A stretch of 64,000 bases of DNA from Maricaulis maris MCS10 (GTDB lineage Bacteria; Pseudomonadota; Alphaproteobacteria; Caulobacterales; Maricaulaceae). Shown here piece by piece: positions 26,127 through 35,030 of this stretch. The translations under genes and the position numbers were made by a program. Numbering within the stretch: the stretch's first letter is position 1; every line of letters begins with the position of its first letter. The notes under the pieces were generated by a model. The model was given only the letters and a program-made list of their open reading frames with translations. It searched no databases and had not been told where the DNA came from. The DNA is taken from positions 2,434,001 to 2,498,000 of the forward strand of contig NC_008347.1 in assembly GCF_000014745.1 (NCBI RefSeq), read 5' to 3'.

Positions 26127-26996
26127 CTATTGCGGCGCCCCGTCAACCGGATCGGCTTGCGCCATCACAGGCAAGTCCTCAACAGGCATGCCGGCATCGC
26201 CCAACAGGCCGACCAGTTCGCCATTGCGCTCAATCTCGATCGCACCGGCATTGGCGGCGGACACGGTCAGGCCCGGCTCCAGCGCCCGATAGACCTCACC
26301 AACCGCCAGTTCCCGGGCGAACAGGATGCGACCGGATGAATCCCTAACTTCCAGCCAGGTTGGCAAAACGGCCCGCATGACCACCTGGCCGGACGCCGTC
26401 GCGGCCTCGCCCAGGGGCAGTCCGGACCAGATATCGTCAACGCTGACAGCAACCCGCCCGGTCTGGAAATCGGCACGGGCCCAATCCGGTGCCGCATCCG
26501 GCGGCGATGGCATGTTGGTCAGGCCTGTACCGCTTGAGAATTGTTCAGAATACCACCACGCCGTACCGGCGACCGCCGCGAGGATCAGAAGGGCGCCAAA
26601 GGCACCGCGGGGCAGTTTGATGGGCTCTCGGGTCTTGGCCGCTGCGCTTGGCTGGGCCCGACCGGTTTCAGTGTCGACCTCGCGCTTGAACTGGTCGACC
26701 ATGCCGGCGGCATCAAGACTCAGGAAACCGGCATAGGTGCGCAGATAGCCAATGGTGTAGGCGCGAGCAGGCAGGCCGCGCGGATCCATGGTTTCAAGGG
26801 CTTCCAGATAGTCGGCGCGAACACGGGTGCGTTCGGCGGCCTGTGCGATCGAGAGATTGAGTTTCTGGCGGGCTTCGCGGAGGCGTTCGCCGGATGACAG
26901 ATGCACATAGCCGACACCGTCATCTGAATAGACGGCATCAACGGGCACGAAGTCCGTACTGGGCGTCTGACTCACCATCACCATACCGCCGCTCAT
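26127..26996 (-). CDS. RodZ-like helix-turn-helix membrane protein (DUF4115)
   Basis: About 289 residues. Residues about 35-105 are a Cro/CI-type helix-turn-helix (GERLREARQKLNLSIAQAAERT then YLEALETMDPRGLPARAYTIGYLRTYA), the form found in RodZ, which links MreB filaments to the cell wall machinery. A single membrane helix follows at about 133-150 (AFGALLILAAVAGTAWWY), and the periplasmic part has the DUF4115 pattern (WLEVRDSSGRILFARELAVGE). This order is that of RodZ. The ATG at 26996 is one of several in-frame starts (GTG at 27017, ATG at 26984 or 26978); the choice is uncertain. It lies downstream of ptsP and upstream of ispG. Confidence 0.82.
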   Translation of the reverse strand: MSGGMVMVSQTPSTDFVPVDAVYSDDGVGYVHLSSGERLREARQKLNLSIAQAAERTRVRADYLEALETMDPRGLPARAYTIGYLRTYAGFLSLDAAGMVDQFKREVDTETGRAQPSAAAKTREPIKLPRGAFGALLILAAVAGTAWWYSEQFSSGTGLTNMPSPPDAAPDWARADFQTGRVAVSVDDIWSGLPLGEAATASGQVVMRAVLPTWLEVRDSSGRILFARELAVGEVYRALEPGLTVSAANAGAIEIERNGELVGLLGDAGMPVEDLPVMAQADPVDGAPQ

Positions 26997-27061
26997 CCTT
27001 GCCGGAGCGATCGTCACTCAAAGCGCGGTCAGGAAAAATTCCCTAACACTTTCTTATAAGA

Positions 27062-29353
27062 TCAAATTGCTCGTCCATTATCAATGGCCTCGCGAGGCAA
27101 TCCGGCCTTTTCTCCTGCTTCTATGAGGAGCGGGCGCAAACTGTCCACGGGCAATTGAAGATGGCTCGCAAGCCAGGTGCCAAGTTTGCCGGCGTCGAGA
27201 CCGGAGACCAGTTTCTTGATCGGTCCGATGTTTCCCGAGGCCATGGAAAGACTTTGATAACCAAGCCCGATCAGCACCGCAGCTTCCAGCGGCTTGGCGG
27301 CTATTTCGCCACAAACCGAGATCGGCGTGTCGTGCTCCGCGCACAGGTCGCGGACATGTTTGAGAAGATCCAGGGCGGCAGGGGCAAGAACATCGTACCG
27401 TTCCGAGACACGCGTATTCTGGCGGTCCGCGGCGTAGAAATACTGCATCAGGTCATTGGCACCGACTGACACGAAATCGACCGTGTCGATGGCGTGATGG
27501 AGCGCCCAGGCCATGCCCGGCGTTTCCAGCATGATGCCGCAGCGGACATCAGAGGGCATTTCATGACCGGCATGACGGGCATGATTCAGCTCCCGGTCCA
27601 GCATCTCGCGAGCCGCCCGGGCTTCCCAGGGCGCGGCGATCATCGGGAACATCACATTCAGGGGCCGTCCGGCGGCCGCCAGGATCAGGGCGCGCAGCTG
27701 GTAGCGCAGCAGGCCCGGCCGATCCAGACCCATGCGAATGGCGCGCCAGCCCAGCGCCGGATTGGCCTCGACGGTCGAGGGCGCGAACGGCGCCACCTTG
27801 TCACCGCCCAGGTCCAGCGTGCGGAATATGACCGGCTTCTCACCCGCGGCATCAAGGACGGATTTGTAGACAGCGGCCTGCGCTGACAGGCGCGGCAGCG
27901 TTTCCGCGACCATGAACTGGAACTCGGTCCGGAACAGGCCGACCCCGTCGGCGCCGGTTTCCTCGAGCGCTGTCAGTTCGATCAACAAGCCGGCATTCAT
28001 GTGAAGACCGATGCGCTGGCCATCCGCGGTGACTGAGGGGCCGCGCAATTCGGCATAGGCCTGGCGGCGCTCCGACAGGGCGGCCACCCGAACTTCATAC
28101 GTTTCCACCACCTCCGGTTCGGGCCGGATGTGAAGAACGCCGAACTCGCCATCAAGGATGACCGGGTCACCATTCTCCGCCCGGTCAAGCGCGCCTTCCA
28201 GGCGCCCGACCAGTGGAATTCTCAGCGCCTTTGCGACAATGGCTGCATGGGACGAGGCGGAACCCTCCTCCAGTGCTATGCCCTTGAGCTTGTCCCGATC
28301 AAACTCCAGAAGTTCGGCCGGGCCGATATTGCGAGCGATGATGATTGCATTGTCCGGCAGTTCGAGCGCCGCACCGCTCCCGTCCAGATGACGCAAGAGG
28401 CGATTGGCGAGATCTTCCAGATCATGCAGGCGCTCGCGGAACAGCTGGTCCGAAGCCTTCATCAGCCGGGCGCGGTTCTCGTTTCGCACCCGTTCGACAG
28501 CAGCCTCAGCGGTCAGGCCACGGCGCACCGCATCGCGCAGTCTTTCCATCCAGCCACGGTCATGGGCGAACATGCGGTAGGCCTGCAACACGTCGCGGGT
28601 CGGACCACCAAAGGGGATACGGCCACCTTCCAGCATCTCGTCGATCGCACTGCGCAGCGACTTGATGGCCGTTTCCAGGCGCTCTTCCTCGCCGGCAGGG
28701 TCATCAGCGATCAGGCGGGTCGACTCGACATGGGGCTCGAACAACACCGCGACGCCCTGTGCAACGCCGCCGGAATAGGCTCCGCCCTGGAAGCGTTCCG
28801 GGCGCGACTGGCGCACATCCAGCCCGGCCATTTCGGCGGCATCGACAATATCGCCGGAGGCGACGATCTCGGCCAACACCATGGCGACGGTCTGCAGCGT
28901 CTCTATTTCATCGGCCGCAATCTGGCGCTCGACCGAGGTCTGGGCCGTCAGGACACCAACCATGCGTCCGCCGCGCAGGATCGGAACACCGACGAAGGTA
29001 TCGAATGGCTCCTCACCGGTTTCCGGCTTGTAGGAGAAAGACGGGTGCTGGCGGGCATTGGACGTCGCAAGGGGGCGCGCGCGGCGGGCCACAAGGCCAA
29101 CCAGGCCCTCGCCGGGTCGCAGGCGGACCGAGTGGACGGCTTCGCGCTTGAGACCGAATGTGGCGCACAATTCCAGTGCGTTGGACGGGCGGGCCAGATA
29201 GATCGAGCACACATCCCAACCGGCCTCTTCGGCGATCAGCGCCGTCAGATGGTCGAGACGCGCCTGGGCATTCTCCTGCACCGCCATGAGCAGGCGCATG
29301 CGCTTGAGCAGGTTGCGCGGATCGCGGGCGGATTTTGTCGTCATGTCATCCAT
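27062..29353 (-). CDS. ptsP: Nitrogen-PTS phosphoenolpyruvate phosphotransferase (EI-Ntr)
   Basis: At 763 residues this is PtsP, the first enzyme of the nitrogen-related phosphotransferase system, which passes phosphate from PEP to NPr and EIIA-Ntr as a regulatory signal. Domains in order: GAF sensor (about 25-165), the PTS EI N-terminal/HPr-binding region (about 190-330), the phosphohistidine domain with GSASSHAAIVAKALRIPLVG at about 370 (catalytic His), and the PEP-binding barrel with GLFRTEFQFM at about 480, then VSVGANDLMQYF and SVCGEIAAKP. Complete by length. Its start lies 2 bp from the stop of lysC, so the two are one operon, an arrangement common in Alphaproteobacteria. Confidence 0.95.
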   Translation of the reverse strand: MDDMTTKSARDPRNLLKRMRLLMAVQENAQARLDHLTALIAEEAGWDVCSIYLARPSNALELCATFGLKREAVHSVRLRPGEGLVGLVARRARPLATSNARQHPSFSYKPETGEEPFDTFVGVPILRGGRMVGVLTAQTSVERQIAADEIETLQTVAMVLAEIVASGDIVDAAEMAGLDVRQSRPERFQGGAYSGGVAQGVAVLFEPHVESTRLIADDPAGEEERLETAIKSLRSAIDEMLEGGRIPFGGPTRDVLQAYRMFAHDRGWMERLRDAVRRGLTAEAAVERVRNENRARLMKASDQLFRERLHDLEDLANRLLRHLDGSGAALELPDNAIIIARNIGPAELLEFDRDKLKGIALEEGSASSHAAIVAKALRIPLVGRLEGALDRAENGDPVILDGEFGVLHIRPEPEVVETYEVRVAALSERRQAYAELRGPSVTADGQRIGLHMNAGLLIELTALEETGADGVGLFRTEFQFMVAETLPRLSAQAAVYKSVLDAAGEKPVIFRTLDLGGDKVAPFAPSTVEANPALGWRAIRMGLDRPGLLRYQLRALILAAAGRPLNVMFPMIAAPWEARAAREMLDRELNHARHAGHEMPSDVRCGIMLETPGMAWALHHAIDTVDFVSVGANDLMQYFYAADRQNTRVSERYDVLAPAALDLLKHVRDLCAEHDTPISVCGEIAAKPLEAAVLIGLGYQSLSMASGNIGPIKKLVSGLDAGKLGTWLASHLQLPVDSLRPLLIEAGEKAGLPREAIDNGRAI

Positions 29354-29355
29354 GC

Positions 29356-30573
29356 CTACACCTGATCCAAACCATAGGCCGCATGCAAGGCCCGGACTGC
29401 GCGTTCAACGGCGTCATTCTCGATCAAGGCCGAGATCTTGATCTCGGAGGTGGCGAGGACCTTTACCGCAATATCCTGATCTCCCAGCACCGCAAACAGG
29501 GACCGGGCAACGTCAGCTCGCTGGCGAAGACCTGCACCAACCACTGACACCTTGGCCAAACCGGTCTCGGCCGATATCCGCACCCCGGTCATGGCATCTT
29601 CCAGCACCGCTTGCGCGCGATCCAGATCACGGTGAGCGATGGAAAACTCCAACGTCACGGTACCGGGCTGTCGGGCATGGGCCTGGACGATCATGTCAAC
29701 GCCGACTTCGGCTTCTGCCAGGCTGGCGAAACAGCGCGCCGCCATGTCCGACCGGTTCGACGCGCCATGCAGGGCAATGCGGGCCTGGTCGCGGGCATAG
29801 GCGACACCGGACACCAGCCGGCGTTCAGCGATCGCCTGTTCGGACACCACATCAGTGCCGCGGCTTGCTCCCGCCTCGAGGAAGGAGGACAGGACCCGCA
29901 TCGGCACGCCGCGAGCCTTGGCAAATTCCACCGACCGGGTCTGCAACACCTTGGCGCCCTGGGCGGCCAGTTCCAGCATCTCGTCATGGCTGATCGTGTC
30001 GAGGCGGCGAGCGTCAGGCTCGACCCGTGGGTCAGTCGTGTAGACGCCGTCAACATCGGTATAGATGTCACACCGAGCCTGCAGCGCCGCGGCCAGGGCG
30101 GCAGCTGACAGGTCAGTCCCGCCGCGGCCCAGCGTGCGAACCTCACCCGTCTCGGTAATGCCCTGGAAGCCCGCAACCACCGGAATGATGCCAGCATCGA
30201 TCGCCGCTTCGAGAACCGCGACATCCATGCCCGCAATGCGCGAAGCACCCGGCGGTCCATCCGTGATGACCGGCAATTGCCAGCCGAGGAATGACTGCGC
30301 TTCAAGGCCGGCTTCGCGCAGGGCCAGCGCCATCAGCGCCGAGGACACCTGCTCGCCGGCCGCCAGGGCGACATCGGTTTCACGGTCACCCAGACCACTG
30401 CCGAAGGCGCCGGCGAGGCCGAGAATGCGGTCGGTCTCACCGGCCATGGCCGAGACGACAACGGTCATGGTTTCGCCGCGCCGGGCGGCGTCGGCGACCA
30501 GGCCGGCCGCGTGGCGGATTCGCTCGATCGTCCCGACCGACGTGCCACCGAATTTCGCCACGACGCGCGTCAT
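29356..30573 (-). CDS. lysC: Aspartate kinase
   Basis: A 405-residue aspartokinase, phosphorylating aspartate at the head of lysine, threonine and methionine synthesis. The ATP-site KFGGTS is at residues 6-11, GFQGITETGEVRTLGRGGTD at about 150 is the substrate loop, and FAKARGVPMRV precedes the regulatory region. Two ACT domains in the last 150 residues should make it sensitive to end products. The ATG at 30573 starts the conserved MTRVVAKFGG; in-frame sequence further upstream lacks similarity. It is co-transcribed with ptsP and divergent from ubiG. Confidence 0.95.
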   Translation of the reverse strand: MTRVVAKFGGTSVGTIERIRHAAGLVADAARRGETMTVVVSAMAGETDRILGLAGAFGSGLGDRETDVALAAGEQVSSALMALALREAGLEAQSFLGWQLPVITDGPPGASRIAGMDVAVLEAAIDAGIIPVVAGFQGITETGEVRTLGRGGTDLSAAALAAALQARCDIYTDVDGVYTTDPRVEPDARRLDTISHDEMLELAAQGAKVLQTRSVEFAKARGVPMRVLSSFLEAGASRGTDVVSEQAIAERRLVSGVAYARDQARIALHGASNRSDMAARCFASLAEAEVGVDMIVQAHARQPGTVTLEFSIAHRDLDRAQAVLEDAMTGVRISAETGLAKVSVVGAGLRQRADVARSLFAVLGDQDIAVKVLATSEIKISALIENDAVERAVRALHAAYGLDQV

Positions 30574-30765
30574 GCAACCTGTCCCTCGCGCTTCCCCGGT
30601 GAGTCCGGCACGACCATAACGTCGCACCCGGCTCGATAAGACGCACCGTTGGGGCCATATTGAGGCAGTTGCGGGGCGTCGCGCTGGCGGTTAGGTAAGC
30701 GCGAAGCGTCCGTCGTGCAACGCCTGAACGCAATCAGCCGCGGCTTCGCCCGCGAGGAGAAATTC

Positions 30766-31530
30766 ATGACCAGCGCCGCCGCGCCCAACACGCTCAACCG
30801 TCCCTCCATTGATCCGGAGGAAGTCGAGAAATTCTCCCGCATTGCGGCCGAGTGGTGGGACCCGGACAGCAAGTTCAAGCCCTTGCACAAGTTCAACCCG
30901 ATCCGCCTGGGCTTCATGCGCGACACGATCTGCGATCATTTCGGCCTGTCCGGCGAGCGCCCGTTCGAGGGTTTGCGCATTCTCGACATTGGCTGCGGCG
31001 GCGGCCTGGTCTGCGAACCGATGGCTCGACTGGGCGCACATGTCACCGGCGTCGATGCGGCCGAAGCCAATATCAAGACCGCCAGTGTCCACGCTGACGA
31101 GCAGGGTCTGGAGATCGACTACCGGCATGGCGTCGCCGAACAACTGATCGAGCAGGACGAGGCACCATTTGATGTGGTCCTCAATCTGGAGGTCATGGAA
31201 CATGTCGCCAATCCGCACACCTTCCTGGTCGACTGCGCCAGACTGGTGAAACCAGGCGGGTTGATGATCTGCGCCACGATCAACCGGACCTCGAAAGCCT
31301 TTGCCCTCGCCATTGTCGGCGCCGAATGGGTGATGGGCTGGCTGCCGCGCGGGACGCACCGCTTCCACAAGCTGGTCAAACCGTCTCAGATCCGCACCGC
31401 GCTGCGCGAAGGCGGGATGAGCCTGCGCGCACCGGTGGGCGTCAGCTACAACCCGCTCACCGACCAGTTCTCGCTCGGCGAGGACACTGCCGTGAACTAC
31501 ATGATGGTCGCGGAAAAGCCGGCTGGCTGA
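30766..31530 (+). CDS. ubiG: Ubiquinone biosynthesis O-methyltransferase
   Basis: A 254-residue class I methyltransferase acting in both O-methylation steps of ubiquinone synthesis at the inner membrane surface. IDPEEVEKFSRIAAEWWDP at about residue 10 and the AdoMet motif LRILDIGCGGGLVCEPMARLGA at about 68 are typical UbiG sequences, and NRTSKAFALAIVGAEWVMGWLPRGTH at about 175 is the UbiG-specific membrane-contact region. The ATG at 30766 has GAGGAGA eight bases upstream. It is divergent from lysC-ptsP, a gene order widely kept in the class. Confidence 0.96.
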   Translation: MTSAAAPNTLNRPSIDPEEVEKFSRIAAEWWDPDSKFKPLHKFNPIRLGFMRDTICDHFGLSGERPFEGLRILDIGCGGGLVCEPMARLGAHVTGVDAAEANIKTASVHADEQGLEIDYRHGVAEQLIEQDEAPFDVVLNLEVMEHVANPHTFLVDCARLVKPGGLMICATINRTSKAFALAIVGAEWVMGWLPRGTHRFHKLVKPSQIRTALREGGMSLRAPVGVSYNPLTDQFSLGEDTAVNYMMVAEKPAG

Positions 31531-31571
31531 TTTTCACAACGGTAGGACAGACGGCGCCAGAGCGACCGCGA

Positions 31572-31994
31572 CTAGTTCGCCTTCTTTGGCGGTGTCGGTG
31601 CCAGCGCGTCCGGCAGCGGGGTGACCGGCACGCCGTCATCACTCAGCGCCTTGGTCTCGTCAGCCGATGCCTCGCCATAGATCAGGCGCTTTGGCTTGTC
31701 GCCGTCATGGATGGCCCGCGCCTCGCTGGCAAAATCCTCGCCAACATAATCGTAATTCTTGCGGATGTGGGCGCGCACTTTCGAGGCGATTTCGCCGAAC
31801 TGACGCTCTGGACTGGCCTCGCGCTTGCGCGATGTGGCAACCGCCGGCGCGGCCAGCGCCTTGCGGATCCGGGTCGAGCCACACTGCGGACATTCCACCA
31901 GGCCGCGGGCATTCTGGTCGTCGAAACCCGCCGAGTCCGAAAACCAGGCCTCGAAATCATGGTCGTCATCACACAGGAGGGCATAGCGGATCAT
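31572..31994 (-). CDS. DUF1178 family protein
   Basis: A 140-residue small protein with the DUF1178 signature: a single Cys near the start (MIRYALLCDDDHDFEAWF), then CPQCGSTRIRKALAAP at about 35, together a likely zinc-binding knot. The middle (KVRAHIRKNYDYVGEDFASEARAIHDG) is characteristic of the family. Function unknown. It is the last gene of a leftward run with comF, grxC and a nitrilase-family gene, 9 bp after the latter, as in many Alphaproteobacteria. Confidence 0.9.
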   Translation of the reverse strand: MIRYALLCDDDHDFEAWFSDSAGFDDQNARGLVECPQCGSTRIRKALAAPAVATSRKREASPERQFGEIASKVRAHIRKNYDYVGEDFASEARAIHDGDKPKRLIYGEASADETKALSDDGVPVTPLPDALAPTPPKKAN

Positions 31995-32003
31995 GGCCTT
32001 GCC

Positions 32004-32822
32004 TCAGAGCGGGCCTGTGAGCGTACGGTCATGCTCAAGCGCCGGAACCCGTCGGCGGGCCTCGGCGACCTTGCGCAGGTCGAGGCTGGCGCGCAGCAGT
32101 CCGGGATTGTCATGCTCGAGTTCGGCGACGGTTTCGCCCCAGGGTCCGATGATGATGGAGTGTCCCCAGGTCTTGCGTCCATCGGCGTGCAAACCACCCT
32201 GCGCCGGCGCCAGCACGAAACTGCCTGTCTCGATCGCCCGGGCTCGCAGCAGAACGTCCCAATGGGCACGCCCGGTCGGCTTGGTGAAGGCGGCCGGGAC
32301 GGTCAGGATTTCGGCGCCGGCCTGGGCGAGGCGGCGATAGAGATAGGCGAAACGGACATCATAGCAGATCGACAGGCCCAGCTTCGCGCCGGCAATGTCA
32401 TGCACCACAAGCCGGTCCCCGGCCTGATAATTATCGCTTTCGCGATAGGTCTCGCCCTGACCCAGCCCGACATTGAACATGTGGGCCTTGTCATAGGTCG
32501 CCGCGATCTCGCCCGCCGGAGAGAAAAGGAAACTACGATTGGCGGCCCGGCGTTCGCCGATACGCACGGCCAGTGAGCCGATCAACAGCCAGATGCCGAG
32601 TTCGGCCGCTAGGGCGGCGAAGGCCGGGATCGCCGGATCATCGTCGGGCGTGCACATCACCGCGAAGGCGGCGTCGGCATCCTTTTGCACCAGATGCGTT
32701 GTCTCCGGTGTCGCCACAAATCTCGCCCCGTCCGCAGCGGCGGCGCGGATCAGCGCGCTGGCTGTGGCGAGGTTTTCCGCCGGGTCGATGCCCGAGCGCA
32801 TCTGGACGAGGGCGACGTCCAT
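32004..32822 (-). CDS. Carbon-nitrogen hydrolase (nitrilase superfamily, Nit-like)
   Basis: A 272-residue amidase of the nitrilase fold with the full Glu-Lys-Cys triad: Glu in FVATPETTHL at about 40, Lys in TYDKAHMFNV at about 110 and Cys in LSICYDVRFAYLYRRL at about 145. The family member closest by pattern is Nit1/NitB, a repair enzyme that hydrolyses deaminated glutathione; the glutaredoxin gene next door fits a glutathione-related role, though this is inference. It lies 5 bp from grxC and 9 bp from the DUF1178 gene in one operon. Confidence 0.88.
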   Translation of the reverse strand: MDVALVQMRSGIDPAENLATASALIRAAAADGARFVATPETTHLVQKDADAAFAVMCTPDDDPAIPAFAALAAELGIWLLIGSLAVRIGERRAANRSFLFSPAGEIAATYDKAHMFNVGLGQGETYRESDNYQAGDRLVVHDIAGAKLGLSICYDVRFAYLYRRLAQAGAEILTVPAAFTKPTGRAHWDVLLRARAIETGSFVLAPAQGGLHADGRKTWGHSIIIGPWGETVAELEHDNPGLLRASLDLRKVAEARRRVPALEHDRTLTGPL

Positions 32823-32827
32823 GCGGA

Positions 32828-33085
32828 TCAGGCCTGGAGCAGGGCGTCGAGCTTGTTGCCGCGCTCGAGCGCCATCAGGTCATCACAACCGCCGACATGC
32901 ATGTCGCCGATGAAGATCTGCGGGAAGGTGCGACCGCCATTGGACCGCTGGATCATTTCCTGGCGCTTGGCCTGATCGAAACCGGCGTCGATCTCGGTGA
33001 ATGCCACGCCCTTCTGTTTCAGGAGGGACACAGCGCGGGCGCAATAGCCGCACATGGGTCGGGTGTAGATCGTAATGTCAGTCAT
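32828..33085 (-). CDS. grxC: Glutaredoxin 3-type (dithiol)
   Basis: An 85-residue dithiol glutaredoxin. The redox motif CGYC is at residues 11-14 (IYTRPMCGYC), TFPQIFIGDMHVGGCDDLM with the cis-Pro and GG glutathione-binding elements lies at about 53-71. It reduces protein disulfides and glutathione mixed disulfides in the cytoplasm. The ATG at 33085 with TGGAGTG upstream is preferred over a start nine codons earlier. It is placed between comF (30 bp upstream) and the nitrilase-family gene (5 bp). Confidence 0.93.
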   Translation of the reverse strand: MTDITIYTRPMCGYCARAVSLLKQKGVAFTEIDAGFDQAKRQEMIQRSNGGRTFPQIFIGDMHVGGCDDLMALERGNKLDALLQA

Positions 33086-33115
33086 GCACTCACTCCAGAA
33101 GTCACTGCGCACCGC

Positions 33116-33883
33116 TCATACCGTCGGATCGGTTTCGCGGACTACCCGGCACAATGCCACAACACGCACCGAGGCGGCACCGGCCCGTTTCAGCTGATAT
33201 GCGCATGCCGACACGGTTGCGCCAGTGGTGATCACATCATCGACCAGAACCAGATGTTTCCCGGCAACTGCATTGCGATCGGGAACCGTGAAGGCCGCCG
33301 CGACATTGCGCCGTCGCAGCCGAGCCGTCCGCCCGGCCTGGCTCGGCGTGGCTCTTTGCCGCAACAGGGCATCCGTCCACATCGGCACGCCACTCTCGCG
33401 CGACAGGACATGGCCCAGCAGGGCCGACTGGTTGTAACGGCGCACGACCAGGCGGCGCCAGTGCAGCGGGACCGGGATGATGGCGTCTGCTTCGTCCAGG
33501 CAGTCCTTGCCGGCACGGACCATCCAGCGACCGAACTGGCCGATCATCTCGCGCCGACTGCCATGCTTGAAGCCAACCACCAGAGGGCTGACCCGCGCAT
33601 CATAGGCCAGAGGGGCGCGGGCGCGGTCGAAGCGCGGCGGATTGGCGATGCAATTGGCACAAACGGCCAGCGACGCGCCGCCCGACCCGGCCGGATAGGG
33701 AAAGGGCCAGCCGCACGTGTCACACCAGGGTGCATCGAGAAAGGTCAGGCGCGACCAGGCCTGCGGCGTCAGATGCCCCGCCCGATCGACAGTATCGCCG
33801 GCCAGGGGACAGACCGGTGGCCAGGCCAGATCGGCCAGGCGGCGACCGGCCTCGTTCAGTCCGGATACCAGCACACCCGCCAT
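33116..33883 (-). CDS. ComF family phosphoribosyltransferase-like protein
   Basis: A 255-residue ComF-type protein. The N-terminal part has a zinc-binding cysteine set (CPLAGD, CDTCGWPF, CANC), and the C-terminal half is a type I phosphoribosyltransferase fold with the PRPP motif HLVLVDDVITTGATVSAC at about 210. In naturally competent bacteria ComF helps bring single-stranded DNA into the cytoplasm; in other bacteria its role is unclear. No other com gene is present. The ATG at 33883 has a GGAGA site upstream. It is the first gene of the leftward operon and divergent from the methyltransferase gene, 53 bp away. Confidence 0.88.
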   Translation of the reverse strand: MAGVLVSGLNEAGRRLADLAWPPVCPLAGDTVDRAGHLTPQAWSRLTFLDAPWCDTCGWPFPYPAGSGGASLAVCANCIANPPRFDRARAPLAYDARVSPLVVGFKHGSRREMIGQFGRWMVRAGKDCLDEADAIIPVPLHWRRLVVRRYNQSALLGHVLSRESGVPMWTDALLRQRATPSQAGRTARLRRRNVAAAFTVPDRNAVAGKHLVLVDDVITTGATVSACAYQLKRAGAASVRVVALCRVVRETDPTV

Positions 33884-33936
33884 CTTTTCTGTCTCCTCCC
33901 CTTTCCCTGCGCCGCCCTGGCGGGCATATCCGCCCC

Positions 33937-34854
33937 ATGACGACCGCCGCTCCGCCCGCCCTGTTTGACCGCACACTGTTGCGCCGCCGCCGCGACCGGA
34001 TCGCGGGCATTCTGGCAGAACACAACTTCCTCGCGCAACGCGCTTTCGACGATATGGGCGACCGGATCGCCAGCATCATGCGCGATTTCGACCGCGCCGC
34101 GATCCTCGGCGGCGGCCCAGGCCTGGCGACGCAAGCGACGTCTGAGCTGCTGGCCGGCAAGGTTGGCTGGTGGTGCCGATCCGACCTGTCCCCTTCTGTC
34201 GTCGCCACGCTGGAGCGACCGGCCCTGGCGCTGGACGAAGAGCAATTGCCCTTCGCCTCCGAAAGCCTCGATCTCGTCCTGGCGCCCTGGGGCCTGCACT
34301 GGACCAATGACCTGCCGGGCGTTCTGGTCCAGATCAATCACGCGCTCAAGCCGGATGGTTTCTTCGCCTGCGCCCTACCGGGCGGCTCAACCCTGACCGA
34401 ACTGCGCCAATGCGTGATGGCGGCCGAGAGCGAGCTGACCGGCGGCGCTGCGGCGCGCGTATCGCCCTTGGCCGGCACCTTCGACATGGCGGCCTTGCTG
34501 CAGCGGGCCGGCTTTGCCATGCCGGTCGCCGATGTCGACCGCATCACCGTGCGTTACGACACCATTTTCGCCCTGATGGCGGATCTGCGCGGCATGGGCG
34601 AAACGTCGGTGCTGACCGACCGGCCGCGCAATCCGGCGGCCCGCGCGCTGTTTGTCCGAGCCGGCCAGATCTATGCGGAGCGCTTTGCCGATCCGGATGG
34701 TCGCATCCGCGCCACTTTCGAGATTGTCCACGCCGCCGGCTGGGCCCCGCATCCCGACCAGCCCAAGCCGAAACGGCCGGGGTCGGCCACGCACCGGCTC
34801 GCCGATGCACTGGGTGTTCAGGAAAAATCGCTGGGTGAGAAAGCCGGGCGCTAA
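33937..34854 (+). CDS. SAM methyltransferase-like protein, NDUFAF5 group
   Basis: A 305-residue methyltransferase-fold protein. It starts PALFDRTLLRRRRDRIA and has ADRIASIM-type helices before an AdoMet motif AAILGGGPGLATQ at about 58; LDLVLAPWGLHWTNDLPGVL at about 112 and FFACALPGGSTLTELR at about 148 resemble mitochondrial NDUFAF5/C20orf7, a complex I assembly factor. In bacteria a similar role in NADH dehydrogenase assembly or arginine hydroxylation is possible but not shown. The ATG at 33937 begins the conserved part. Single gene, divergent from comF. Confidence 0.78.
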   Translation: MTTAAPPALFDRTLLRRRRDRIAGILAEHNFLAQRAFDDMGDRIASIMRDFDRAAILGGGPGLATQATSELLAGKVGWWCRSDLSPSVVATLERPALALDEEQLPFASESLDLVLAPWGLHWTNDLPGVLVQINHALKPDGFFACALPGGSTLTELRQCVMAAESELTGGAAARVSPLAGTFDMAALLQRAGFAMPVADVDRITVRYDTIFALMADLRGMGETSVLTDRPRNPAARALFVRAGQIYAERFADPDGRIRATFEIVHAAGWAPHPDQPKPKRPGSATHRLADALGVQEKSLGEKAGR

Positions 34855-34868
34855 TCCCGACCGAGCAC

Positions 34869-35030
34869 CTAGAAGGGCGCCGCGGCGCTGTTTAGCATGT
34901 CGCTGACGGCCGGTCCGATCACCGCCAGGGCGGCGATGAAGATGATCGAGACGACCACGGCGATCAACGAATACTCGATCGAGGTGGCACCGCTCTGTTC
35001 GCGGAGGAAGCGGGAGACAAGGGCGCGCAT
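34869..35030 (-). CDS. Flp/Fap-type class III pilin (orphan)
   Basis: A 53-residue precursor. The leader MRALVSRFLREQSG is followed by ATSIEYSLIAVVVSI, giving the TadV/TadA-system processing site after Gly14 with Glu at +5 and Tyr at +6, then one hydrophobic helix to about residue 40. This is the exact pattern of Flp pilins, which assemble into thin tight-adherence pili for surface attachment. No tad/cpa assembly genes are in the window. The ATG overlaps the TGA stop of mutT (TGATG), so translation may be coupled. Short but the motif is clear. Confidence 0.85.
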   Translation of the reverse strand: MRALVSRFLREQSGATSIEYSLIAVVVSIIFIAALAVIGPAVSDMLNSAAAPF

